Shown here: one piece after another, positions 15,144 through 23,299 of the stretch
How the letters are laid out: each line of letters opens with the position of its first letter
How positions within the stretch are numbered: the first letter of the stretch is position 1
Source: an uncultured Muribaculaceae bacterium
Lineage (GTDB): Bacteria > Bacteroidota > Bacteroidia > Bacteroidales > Muribaculaceae
NCBI GenBank assembly: GCA_910586455.1
Contig: CAJUHX010000023.1
Span: forward strand, 1 to 29,546
Reading direction: 5' to 3'
DNA length: 29,546 bases
The notes under the pieces: generated by a model
Seen by the model: only the letters and a program-made list of their open reading frames with translations
Told to the model about the DNA's origin: nothing
Databases searched by the model: none
Position numbers and translations under genes: made by a program

Positions 15144-15643
15144 AATTAAAAAAAGAACTCCGGGATATGTCGAGAGAACAACTCCTCGACATCATACTGA
15201 ACGTGTACGACGCCCGCAAGGAAGCACGCGAATACTTTGAGTTTTTTCTGAATCCGGACAGCGACGCTCTGCTGGAAAAATACTGCGCCATGATTCAGAA
15301 AGAAGTCATGCGGGCTAAGCGTGGCAACCGGGCCAAATTCCGCATATCGGTAATTAAAGGCCTAATCAAGAACTTTCAGGGCTTCGACCCGGGTCCGGAA
15401 TATGTGCTGCGGCTGATAAGTTTCGCATTCCTGCAGGTTATGCACTACAGCCGTATTCTGTACTACAGCAATACTCAGGACAATGCAGCGGCGACGCTGG
15501 CATATGCCATGCTGGATTATGCCGACAAGCACCTGATGTTTGACCGCGCTGTAACAGATATTGACCTTGTACTGTCCGACGAACGCTACTCCTCGACCTA
15601 TCTGAACCGGATAGTGCGCAAAGCGCTCGACGAACGCCAATAG
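15131..15643 (+). CDS. DUF6155 family protein
   Basis: The 170-residue protein is helical and charged and starts MSKVKLKKELRDMSREQL. The N-terminal helix followed by EYFEFFLNPD resembles the DUF6155 family of short Bacteroidetes and Firmicutes proteins of unknown role. No catalytic motif, signal peptide or membrane segment is seen. It overlaps the glucosaminidase stop by 13 bp and is the last gene of the long operon that starts at 8717; the promoter of tamL begins 2 bp after its stop. Confidence 0.75.
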   Translation: MSKVKLKKELRDMSREQLLDIILNVYDARKEAREYFEFFLNPDSDALLEKYCAMIQKEVMRAKRGNRAKFRISVIKGLIKNFQGFDPGPEYVLRLISFAFLQVMHYSRILYYSNTQDNAAATLAYAMLDYADKHLMFDRAVTDIDLVLSDERYSSTYLNRIVRKALDERQ

Positions 15644-15644
15644 T

Positions 15645-15675
15645 TTTGCCGCAAACAGATTTTTTGCTAACTTTG
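15645..15675 (+). promoter_or_regulatory. tamL promoter
   Basis: TTTG at 15645-15648, a 19-bp spacer and TAACTTTG at 15668-15675 form a full-consensus Bacteroidetes promoter. The -7 box ends only 4 nt before the GTG at 15680, so transcription from here would give a leaderless or nearly leaderless mRNA. Confidence 0.65.
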
Positions 15676-15679
15676 CACC

Positions 15680-18022
15680 GTGAAATTCAAGCCTTGTAAT
15701 ATTATGGCAGTCGCTGCAACTGCGCTATCTATGTGGGCGTGCAGTTCAGTGAAACATGTACCCGACGGCAAATATCTGCTCGACAAGGTAGACATCAGCG
15801 CAGATTCACCTGATAGAATCTCTACCGAAGACCTGCAGTACTTTCTGCGTCAGACTCCAAACCATAAGGTACTTGGATTTGCAAGGCTGCAGCTGGCAAC
15901 CTACAGCCTATCGGGCAGCGACTCCACCCGCTGGTATAACCGATGGCTGCGCCGGATTGGTCAGGCTCCTGTGATATACGATTCGCTGCTCACTGCAACT
16001 TCGGCCCGCCAGCTGCGAACTGCCATGATAAACCGAGGCTATATGGACGCTACTGTCGAAGTCGATACCACTCTGCGCGGCAACAAACGAATTGGCGTGG
16101 AGTATGTGATACATACGGGGCACCCTCACTACATAGCCTCGGTACAATACGATATAGCCGACACAGCCATACGGCGCCTGATTTTTGCCGACTCAACCCG
16201 CTTCGGTATTGAACCGGGCAGCATTTTCGACAGAAAAAGACTCGACGACCTCAGAGCCTCGATAACCGAAAACCTGCGTAACAACGGATATTACGACTTC
16301 AACAAAGACAATATCACATTCATTGCCGACACTGCTGCCGACTCGAAAGCCCTCGACCTCACCATGGTACTGCACAGCCACAAACATAATGGAGTGCAGA
16401 CTGCCGATTCAGCGGGAAACCACCGCCGATATGATATCAGGCGCGTGGTATTCGTAACAAACTACGACCCCAAACTGGGCGGTGAATATGCCCGTACACA
16501 TGCCATTGACTCCGTAAACTATAAAGACATAACGGTACTTTATGGCCATGACCGCTATCTCAAGCCACAGGCTCTGGAGGAAAAGTGCTATATACACCCC
16601 GGTCAGCCCTACGACGCAGCCGATGTCGACCGTACATACGCGGCTCTCGGACAGCTCGGTATAGCAAAGTTCATCAATATAGAGATGCAGCCGGTGGGAA
16701 CAATCGACGGTCACACGTGGATGGATGCCTATATCCTTATGTCGCGCAACCGCAAGCAGGGAATATCGGTTGAAGTCGACGGTACCAATTCGGAAGGCGA
16801 TCTCGGTTTCGGAGTCGGCGTGACATACCAGCACCGCGATCTTGCGCGAGGCAGCGAACTGCTTACCGCCAAGGTGCGTACAAGCTACGAAGCCCTGTCG
16901 GGCAATTTTGACGGGCTGGTCAATAACCGCTACACCGAATATGCCGGCGAAGTAGGCATAAGCTTTCCAAAGTTCATGGCCCCGTTGCTGCGCCGCTCAT
17001 TTACCCGACGCATAAGGGCGAATACCGAATTCGCGGTGTCGTTCAACTATCAGGAACGCCCTGAGTACACCCGCATTATTGCCGGTGCCGCATGGAAATA
17101 CCACTGGACTCAGAACCGCCCCTCATTTAACAGCCGCCAGAACTTCGATTTCATCGACATTAATTATGTAAAGCTGCCGCGCTCCACCATCAACTTTCTC
17201 GACTCGGTGGCTCCGACTAACCCCTTGCTGCGCTATAGCTATGAGGACCATTTTATCATGCGCATGGGCTATACCTACTATCGAAGCAACCGGCGCACTC
17301 CCACCGCAACACTCAACGCTTTCGCAATACAGCCGTCGGTAACCACTCTGCGCGCTTCGGTCGAAGTAGCCGGAAACCTGCTCTACGCTCTTTCGAACGT
17401 TGTAGGCCAGCATCGTCACGACGGCGTGTACAAAATTTTCGGCATACAGTATGCGCAGTACGTAAAAGGCGAAGCCGACTATACCTACACCCGCAATTTC
17501 AATAGCCGCAACGCTCTGGCCTTCCATGTCGGAGCCGGTATCGCATACCCCTATGGCAACTCAAGTATGGTTCCCTTCGAAAAACGCTTTTATGCCGGTG
17601 GTGCCAACGGAGTGCGCGGCTGGGGAGTGCGTACTCTCGGTCCCGGAGCATACGATTCCAAAAACTCGGTAACCGACTTCATAAACCAGTGCGGTGACAT
17701 CCGCCTTGACCTCAGCCTGGAGTACCGCGCCAAGCTTTTCTGGGTTTTCGAGGGCGCGCTATTTATCGATGCCGGAAATATATGGACAATCAAAAACTAT
17801 GTGAACCAGCCCGGGGGCGAGTTCCGCTTCAATAAGTTCTACAAGCAGATAGCGGCAGCATACGGCCTTGGCATTCGTATGGACTTCACATACTTTCTGC
17901 TGCGTTTCGACCTTGGTATGAAGGCCCATAACCCTGCGATGAATCAGGAGCCGTGGCCATTGATTCATCCCAAATGGGGACGCGACGCCAACTTCCACTT
18001 CTCGGTGGGCTATCCTTTTTGA
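15680..18022 (+). CDS. tamL: TamL, lipoprotein member of the Omp85 family (TamA/BamA-like)
   Basis: This 780-residue outer-membrane protein is the Bacteroidetes counterpart of TamA, distinguished by a lipoprotein signal (MWAC, lipidated Cys21). The periplasmic part (~25-350) contains POTRA-like repeats. The second half is a beta-barrel with GGANGVRGWG (about 640-650), the Omp85 loop-6 motif, and it ends in aromatic FHFSVGYPF, a typical barrel signal. It should help insert or move proteins or lipids at the outer membrane with a TamB partner, but no tamB lies in the window. The GTG at 15680 gives the only N-terminus with basic residues (MKFK). The ATG at 15704 would leave a signal with no positive charge. 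It has its own promoter and is followed by a HAD phosphatase gene. Confidence 0.88.
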   Translation: MKFKPCNIMAVAATALSMWACSSVKHVPDGKYLLDKVDISADSPDRISTEDLQYFLRQTPNHKVLGFARLQLATYSLSGSDSTRWYNRWLRRIGQAPVIYDSLLTATSARQLRTAMINRGYMDATVEVDTTLRGNKRIGVEYVIHTGHPHYIASVQYDIADTAIRRLIFADSTRFGIEPGSIFDRKRLDDLRASITENLRNNGYYDFNKDNITFIADTAADSKALDLTMVLHSHKHNGVQTADSAGNHRRYDIRRVVFVTNYDPKLGGEYARTHAIDSVNYKDITVLYGHDRYLKPQALEEKCYIHPGQPYDAADVDRTYAALGQLGIAKFINIEMQPVGTIDGHTWMDAYILMSRNRKQGISVEVDGTNSEGDLGFGVGVTYQHRDLARGSELLTAKVRTSYEALSGNFDGLVNNRYTEYAGEVGISFPKFMAPLLRRSFTRRIRANTEFAVSFNYQERPEYTRIIAGAAWKYHWTQNRPSFNSRQNFDFIDINYVKLPRSTINFLDSVAPTNPLLRYSYEDHFIMRMGYTYYRSNRRTPTATLNAFAIQPSVTTLRASVEVAGNLLYALSNVVGQHRHDGVYKIFGIQYAQYVKGEADYTYTRNFNSRNALAFHVGAGIAYPYGNSSMVPFEKRFYAGGANGVRGWGVRTLGPGAYDSKNSVTDFINQCGDIRLDLSLEYRAKLFWVFEGALFIDAGNIWTIKNYVNQPGGEFRFNKFYKQIAAAYGLGIRMDFTYFLLRFDLGMKAHNPAMNQEPWPLIHPKWGRDANFHFSVGYPF

Positions 18023-18056
18023 GTTATTATATGTTGAACGTATAAATGATTTATTT

Positions 18057-18707
18057 ATGTCGAAAAGCCTTGTAATATTTGATCTCGACGGCACCCTGCT
18101 CAATACTATCGACGACCTTGGAAATTCCGCCAATGAGGCCATGCGCCAGTTGGGCTATCCTACCCATCCGCTGAGTTCATATCCTATGATGGTAGGCAAC
18201 GGCATTACCAGGCTAATCGAACGGGCGCTTCCCGAAGAGGCTCGCGACGAAAAAACCGTAACCGATGCACGCCACCGTTTCATGGCCTTTTACGACCAGC
18301 ACTGCTGCGATCTGACTGTGCCCTATCCCGGCATAGAATTGCTGCTGGAAGAACTTACCCGTCGCGATATTAATCTGGCCGTGACGTCAAACAAGTATCA
18401 GCGGGCGGTATCACAGCTCATAAATCATTTCTTTAGCAAATACAATTTCAAGGTGGTTCTGGGGCAGCACGACGGAGTGCCCACGAAGCCCGACCCGTCG
18501 ATTGTGTTCGAGGCTCTGGCCATGTGTCCGACTCCGAAATCCGATGTTCTGTATGTTGGCGACTCGGGCGTGGATATGGAAACTGCCCGGCGTGCCTGTG
18601 TCGAATCGGTGGGTGTCACCTGGGGCTTCCGCCCTGTGCGCGAGCTGAAGGCCGCCTATGCCGACCATATTATTGAGGAACCATGCGATTTGCTGGGATT
18701 GCTCTAA
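18057..18707 (+). CDS. HAD-family phosphatase, phosphoglycolate phosphatase-like
   Basis: The 216-residue cytoplasmic enzyme has the full HAD set: FDLDGTL (nucleophile Asp9, acid Asp11), VTSN in the middle, a lysine in PTKPDP, and GDSGVDM near residue 165. The helical cap between residues ~17 and 80 is of the Gph/PgmB kind. It probably removes phosphate from 2-phosphoglycolate or another small sugar phosphate; the exact substrate cannot be read from sequence. It starts 34 bp after tamL and is probably co-transcribed with it. A strong terminator begins at its stop codon. Confidence 0.85.
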   Translation: MSKSLVIFDLDGTLLNTIDDLGNSANEAMRQLGYPTHPLSSYPMMVGNGITRLIERALPEEARDEKTVTDARHRFMAFYDQHCCDLTVPYPGIELLLEELTRRDINLAVTSNKYQRAVSQLINHFFSKYNFKVVLGQHDGVPTKPDPSIVFEALAMCPTPKSDVLYVGDSGVDMETARRACVESVGVTWGFRPVRELKAAYADHIIEEPCDLLGLL

Positions 18708-18745
18708 AAAATAAAGGCGAGTCGCATGATTCGCCTTTATTTTTT
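18706..18745. terminator. Two-way terminator between the HAD phosphatase and nitroreductase genes
   Basis: AAATAAAGGCGA pairs perfectly with TCGCCTTTATTT across a 10-nt loop. T-runs lie on both strands, and it sits between convergent genes. Confidence 0.88.
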
Positions 18746-18759
18746 AGCCGTATTTACAA

Positions 18760-19386
18760 TTACCATTTCTGGTAGTGTATTTTCTCCGGATCCCACTTGT
18801 CTTTGGGTTGGTTTTCGCCTGCCGGATATCCGATGGTAATCACATTCAGCGGAATTATATTCTCCGGGAGCTGAAGCACGCGTCTTACGCCGGAAATACG
18901 TTCATCATCCGGATAAACGCCGCACCACACTGCTCCAAGACCATAAGCGTGGGCTGCAAGCAGTATATTTTCAGTAGATGCGCTACAGTCCTGAATCCAG
19001 TATTCCTGTGAACGACCTTCAAGGGTACGGTTCAGGTCGCCGCACACTACTATTGCCGCCGAGGCTCCGGCCAGGTGTGCATGCGGATGTACTGCGTCGA
19101 GGCTGTCGAGAATCTGTCGTTCGGTAATTGCTACATAAGCCCAGGGCTGTTTGTTCACAGCTGTCGGAGCCGCCATGCCGGCTCTGAGCAGCAGGTCGAG
19201 GGTATCCTTGGCGACTGCCTTTTCGCTGAACCGGCGCACACTTGTACGAGTCATGATATTTTCTATCACAGCCTCTGTGGCGTTGCATTTGTTATTTTCA
19301 GCAGCTTGATCGGTGCCTGTACACGAAGTGATGCCAACCATAACGGCCACAGCCGCCAAGTTTGTCATTATTACGTTTTTCTTCAT
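18760..19386 (-). CDS. Nitroreductase-family lipoprotein
   Basis: The ATG at 19386 gives 208 residues. MKKNVIMTNL and a hydrophobic stretch lead to the lipobox GITSC with lipidated Cys22. Next comes an FMN-dependent nitroreductase fold: RTSVRRFSEKAV (FMN-binding arginines and serine), AAPTAVNKQPWAYV, SASTENILLAAHAYGLGAVWCG and a closing YPAGE. Nitroreductases reduce nitro groups, quinones or flavins with NAD(P)H and are usually cytoplasmic, so an exported lipoprotein form is unusual. How it would obtain FMN and electrons outside the cytoplasm is unknown. The frame opens at 19419, but that codon overlaps the -7 box, which favours 19386. It is monocistronic and ends at a two-way terminator. Confidence 0.85.
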   Translation of the reverse strand: MKKNVIMTNLAAVAVMVGITSCTGTDQAAENNKCNATEAVIENIMTRTSVRRFSEKAVAKDTLDLLLRAGMAAPTAVNKQPWAYVAITERQILDSLDAVHPHAHLAGASAAIVVCGDLNRTLEGRSQEYWIQDCSASTENILLAAHAYGLGAVWCGVYPDDERISGVRRVLQLPENIIPLNVITIGYPAGENQPKDKWDPEKIHYQKW

Positions 19387-19416
19387 AATTTGCTTGCTAT
19401 AGTTTAATTTATTATG

Positions 19417-19424
19417 CAAAGATA
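19417..19424 (-). promoter_or_regulatory. -7 box for the nitroreductase gene
   Basis: CAAAGATA on the plus strand reads TATCTTTG on the minus strand, matching TAnnTTTG, 30 nt before the ATG at 19386. The -33 element is weak. Confidence 0.45.
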
Positions 19425-19438
19425 GCGAAAAAAGGCTT

Positions 19439-19478
19439 AAAAATGCAGCACGGCCACGGTAAAAACCGCAGCCGTGCC
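19439..19478 (-). terminator. Terminator of the YidE-like transporter gene
   Basis: Read on the minus strand, GCACGGC pairs with GCCGTGC around an inner partly paired segment, and a T-run follows (AAAAA at 19439-19443 on plus). It starts about 20 bp after the transporter stop. Confidence 0.7.
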
Positions 19479-19498
19479 ATTATAACGGGTAAATTGTA

Positions 19499-21157
19499 TT
19501 AGCCTAAGCAGAGAATCAGGGCCTGTGCAGCTACCACGCGCAGAAACATTGTGAGCGGGTACACAGTCGAATAGGCCACAGCCGGAGCATCGTTACCGGT
19601 GCTGTTGTTGGCATAGGCCAGTGCGGGGGGATCGGTACAACCGCCCGAGAACAGACCCATTATCGTAAGGTAATTGATTTTGTATTTTCCGCGGGCAATA
19701 AGACCTACTACAATCAGAGGCACCACCGTGATGATGAAACCCCAGATTACCCACCACATGCCGGTAGGATTGAACACGGCTTCGGCAAAACCCTTGCCGG
19801 CCGCTATACCTACCGATGCAAGGAAGAGGCAGATGCCGAGTTCGCGCAGAAGCAGCGATGCCGACGATGATGTATAAGTGATAAGCTTGGCCTTGTAACC
19901 GAAGCGGCTGAGCAGGATGGCCACTACCAGCGGGCCGCCGGCCAGACCCAGCTTCATGCCGAAGCCTACGTTGATAGAACCAAGCACTATACCAAGTATG
20001 ATGCCCACGAAAATAGTTATGAGGTTAGGCTGGTTGAGGCGCTTCATGGAGTTGCCAAGGCGCTGAGCCAGACGCTCGATGTCGTCGAGGTTACCTACCA
20101 CGGTGATACGGTCGCCCATTTGCAGGCGAAGGTTGGACGAGGCCAGCAGGTCTACACCGGCACGGTTCACACGGGTAGCGTTGAGTTTGTAACCGTTGTG
20201 CAGGCGCAGCGAACCAAGGGCCACGCCGTTGTACTCGCTCTTGGTAACTACTATACGACGCGAATAAACCGGTGTGGGGTTCGACTCCCAGTCCATATCC
20301 GATTCCGGACCGATTACAGCCTTGAAACGCGAGGCGTCCTGGGCCGAGCATACAATCAGCAGTCTGTCGCCGGTAAATATCTGCGAGCTTGAGTACGGAA
20401 TTTCCACTTTGCCGTCTTTGTTCATAATGCGCGAAACCACAAAATTGCACTGTATTACATCATGCAACTGCAGCAGAGTGTGGCCGCTTACAAGCTTGTT
20501 AGCAACTTCAACGGTGAGTATGTAGGGCTTGAGCTGGGCACTTTCCTGGTCTTGCTCGATTTCCCGGATTTCGTCCTGCACCTTAATGCCGAATATACCC
20601 TTTATTACGAACATCGCAAGAATAATGCCCACCACGCCGAGCGGATATGCGGCTGCATAGCCCGAGGCCATTATATTGGCCTGTTCGGCTCCGGCAGTCA
20701 TGGTGGTGATGGTCTGCTGTGCGGCAGCCAGACCGGGCGTGTTGGTCACAGCGCCGCTCATCACACCAACCAGAGCACTGATATCGTTTATATTGCCGAA
20801 GTAGTAAATGCCAAGCACTATCAGCACATTGAGTGCGATACCGGTCACGGCAAGCATGTTGAGCCTTATACCTCCCTCCTTGAATGAGGAGAAAAAGCCC
20901 GGACCTACCTGAAGGCCAATAGAGAAAATAAACAGTATGAGGCCGAATTCGCGCACGAATTTAAGAATTTCGCTGTTCACCACATAACCAAGGTGACCCA
21001 TCAGAATTCCTACAAAAAGCACGAATGTCACTCCCAGCGACACACCGAATATTTTCAGTTTACCGATAAAAATACCGGCTGCAATCACAAAGGAGTACAA
21101 TACCAGAGTGCTGGCTATACCCTCCTGACCTGGACTGAAAATCTGTAACAAATCCAT
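19499..21157 (-). CDS. YidE/YbjL/AspT-type membrane transporter with two TrkA-C domains
   Basis: The 552-residue inner-membrane protein has two halves, each of about five hydrophobic segments (residues ~15-190 and ~375-550). They are separated by two TrkA-C (RCK_C) regulatory domains at ~205-290 and ~300-370. This arrangement is that of the aspartate-alanine exchanger (AAE) family and the uncharacterised YidE/YbjL proteins. Each half carries a small-residue motif, SGAVTNTPGLAAA and SGGCTDPPALAYA, which fits an inverted-repeat transport core. The substrate is unknown; exchange of an amino acid or dicarboxylate is the best guess. It is monocistronic, with a terminator downstream, and is divergent from the PorE-like gene across a 157-bp AT-rich region. 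Confidence 0.88.
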   Translation of the reverse strand: MDLLQIFSPGQEGIASTLVLYSFVIAAGIFIGKLKIFGVSLGVTFVLFVGILMGHLGYVVNSEILKFVREFGLILFIFSIGLQVGPGFFSSFKEGGIRLNMLAVTGIALNVLIVLGIYYFGNINDISALVGVMSGAVTNTPGLAAAQQTITTMTAGAEQANIMASGYAAAYPLGVVGIILAMFVIKGIFGIKVQDEIREIEQDQESAQLKPYILTVEVANKLVSGHTLLQLHDVIQCNFVVSRIMNKDGKVEIPYSSSQIFTGDRLLIVCSAQDASRFKAVIGPESDMDWESNPTPVYSRRIVVTKSEYNGVALGSLRLHNGYKLNATRVNRAGVDLLASSNLRLQMGDRITVVGNLDDIERLAQRLGNSMKRLNQPNLITIFVGIILGIVLGSINVGFGMKLGLAGGPLVVAILLSRFGYKAKLITYTSSSASLLLRELGICLFLASVGIAAGKGFAEAVFNPTGMWWVIWGFIITVVPLIVVGLIARGKYKINYLTIMGLFSGGCTDPPALAYANNSTGNDAPAVAYSTVYPLTMFLRVVAAQALILCLG

Positions 21158-21214
21158 AAAAACAAGAAAATATCTGAATATCAGTTAATTAATTAATTTC
21201 TCGAAAATTTTGTA

Positions 21215-21222
21215 CAAAGTTA
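21215..21222 (-). promoter_or_regulatory. -7 box for the YidE-like transporter
   Basis: CAAAGTTA on the plus strand reads TAACTTTG on the minus strand, an exact fit to TAnnTTTG, 57 nt before the ATG. The expected -33 position falls inside an inverted repeat (21234-21254). Confidence 0.45.
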
Positions 21223-21233
21223 GCTAAAATTTC

Positions 21234-21254
21234 GCATATATTAGCTATATATGC
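21234..21254. repeat. Inverted repeat in the divergent intergenic region
   Basis: GCATATAT and ATATATGC are perfect 8-bp arms around a 5-base TAGCT centre. The repeat lies 12-32 bp upstream of the transporter -7 box. It could be an operator or simply AT-rich sequence. Confidence 0.5.
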
Positions 21255-21314
21255 TATAAATTCCACTCCACAATATTTCGGAATGTCATACGTTACATAT
21301 TATAATATATATTC

Positions 21315-23297
21315 ATGCCAATGTATCAACGACTTTTCAAGGCAGCCGTCATGCTGCTTGCCTGCAGCATTTTAGCAGTATCATGCGGCGGTCCGAAAAT
21401 AGCGACTGCCGACGAGCAGATGGCTCGCGGCGAGTTTTTCGACGCGGCTAATACTTATCGCAAGCTTTATAACAAATATAAAAAGGCCGACGAACGGAAG
21501 CTTCGTGGCCAAATTGCACTGAAGATGGCCCGGTGCTACTCGCGAATCAACATGACGGCAAAGGCATCGGCGGCATATCAGAATGCAATCAGATACGGAG
21601 CCGCAGATTCGTCAACCACTCTGCAGCTGGCCCGCAGTCTGCATGCCGAGGGCAAATATGCCGCGGCAGCAAAGGCCTACAACGACTATCTGGCACAAGC
21701 CCCGAACTGCGATATCGCTAAAACCGGACTTATCGGTGCGCGCATGGCGGCCGACAAGGAGCATGGCAAGACACGCTATGTGGTAAAGAACGCCAAACTG
21801 TTCAATTCGCGCCGCGCCGACTTCGCACCGATGTTCTTCGACGCCTCGCACGACCAGCTTTACTTCACTACCACCAACGAGAAGGTAAACGGCACAAAAC
21901 GCTCCGAAATCACAGGTATGAAAAAGAGCGATATATGGCACGCAACCAAAAATGAGCGCGGCGAATGGAACCGGCCCGAAGCGGTTGAGGGAGAGCTCAA
22001 CAGTGAACTCGACGAGGGCATAGTGAGCTTTTCGCCCGACGGCTCGACCATGTATCTGACCAAGGCCCGCAGGGAACTCAATGCCAATACCGGCGTGGAA
22101 ATATACACCTCGCAGCGCAGCGATGCCAAATGGAGCGCACCCGTAAAGTTCGAAATCACGGCCGACACACTCTCAAGCTATGGGCATCCGGCGGTTTCGC
22201 CTGACGGCAACTGGCTGTACTTTACCAGCGACATGCCCGGCGGAAGCGGTGGACGCGACATCTGGCGAATCAATCTCAAGGAGCGTGTAGGCTCGCTGGA
22301 GAATCTCGGCGAGTGGATAAACACTCCCGGCGATGAGATGTTCCCTTATGTGCGCACCGACTCGGTACTGTATTTTGCCTCCGACGGCCATCCGGGTTAT
22401 GGCGGGCTTGATATTTTCCGTGCCGAACTTACTAAATCGGGTGGCTGGAGTGTCACCAACATGGGACGTCCCATAAACTCGGCAGGCGATGATTTCGGCA
22501 TTACCTTCGGCGAAGGCGAGAGTGGCTTTTTCAGCAGCAATCGTGGCGACGGCAAGGGTTATGACCATATATATTCATTTGAACTGCCGGATTTGAAAAT
22601 AATAATCAGCGGCTGGGTTGTAGACAAGGACGACGAACCTGTACCGAATGCCATAATACGCATTGTGGGCAACGACGGCAGCAACCAGAAGCAAGTAGCA
22701 AAAACCGATGGCTCGTTCTCGTTCCCGCTTCAGCGCGGAGTGAGCTATGTGATGCTGGCCGGAGCAAAAGGCTACCTTAACCAGAAGCAGGAGTTCACTG
22801 CCGACGACGCCGAGGAAGACGCCGAGTACGGCGTGGACTTTGTGCTGGCGTCAATCAACAAGCCTCAGGTTGTTGACAATATATTTTACGACTTCGACAA
22901 GGCCACTCTGCGTCCGGAGTCGAAGCAGGCCCTCGACGAACTGGCCCAGGTGCTGCGCGACAATCCAAACGTTACCATAGAGATGGCTTCGCACACCGAC
23001 CGTAAAGGCAGCGATGAATACAATCTAAACCTGTCGAGCCGACGTGCGCAGTCGGTTATCGAATATCTGATTTCGGTAGGTATAGCGCCAGACCGACTGC
23101 AGTCGCAGGGGTATGGCGAATCGCGCCCCAAGATGGTTACAAAACGTATCAACAAAGAATATCCGCAGTTCGACGAAGGAGTTACCTTATCGGAAGACTT
23201 TATTCTGACTCTTTCGCCTGAAGATCAGGAGGCCGCCGACCAGATAAACCGGCGCACCGAATTCCAGGTGCTTTCGATTGACTACCAGATGTACTGA
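21315..23297 (+). CDS. porE: PorE-like OmpA-family lipoprotein (TPR, beta-propeller, regulatory domain, OmpA)
   Basis: The 660-residue protein has a lipoprotein signal (ILAVSC, lipidated Cys24). TPR-like helices span ~32-150. A PD40/WD40-type beta-propeller (~165-420) shows repeats such as FSPDGSTMYL, VSPDGNWLYF and DIWR/DIFR. A carboxypeptidase-regulatory-like domain (~430-510) precedes a C-terminal OmpA domain (~520-655). The peptidoglycan-binding residues of the last, the Asp in HTDRKG and the Arg in LSSRRAQ, are present. This domain order and length match PorE (PG1058) of Porphyromonas gingivalis, which ties the type IX secretion system to peptidoglycan. Paralogues of this shape also occur in species without T9SS, so a secretion role is not proven. 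It is the first gene of an operon with a GSCFA gene (2-bp gap) and murF-alr. Confidence 0.85.
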   Translation: MPMYQRLFKAAVMLLACSILAVSCGGPKIATADEQMARGEFFDAANTYRKLYNKYKKADERKLRGQIALKMARCYSRINMTAKASAAYQNAIRYGAADSSTTLQLARSLHAEGKYAAAAKAYNDYLAQAPNCDIAKTGLIGARMAADKEHGKTRYVVKNAKLFNSRRADFAPMFFDASHDQLYFTTTNEKVNGTKRSEITGMKKSDIWHATKNERGEWNRPEAVEGELNSELDEGIVSFSPDGSTMYLTKARRELNANTGVEIYTSQRSDAKWSAPVKFEITADTLSSYGHPAVSPDGNWLYFTSDMPGGSGGRDIWRINLKERVGSLENLGEWINTPGDEMFPYVRTDSVLYFASDGHPGYGGLDIFRAELTKSGGWSVTNMGRPINSAGDDFGITFGEGESGFFSSNRGDGKGYDHIYSFELPDLKIIISGWVVDKDDEPVPNAIIRIVGNDGSNQKQVAKTDGSFSFPLQRGVSYVMLAGAKGYLNQKQEFTADDAEEDAEYGVDFVLASINKPQVVDNIFYDFDKATLRPESKQALDELAQVLRDNPNVTIEMASHTDRKGSDEYNLNLSSRRAQSVIEYLISVGIAPDRLQSQGYGESRPKMVTKRINKEYPQFDEGVTLSEDFILTLSPEDQEAADQINRRTEFQVLSIDYQMY

Positions 23298-23299
23298 AA

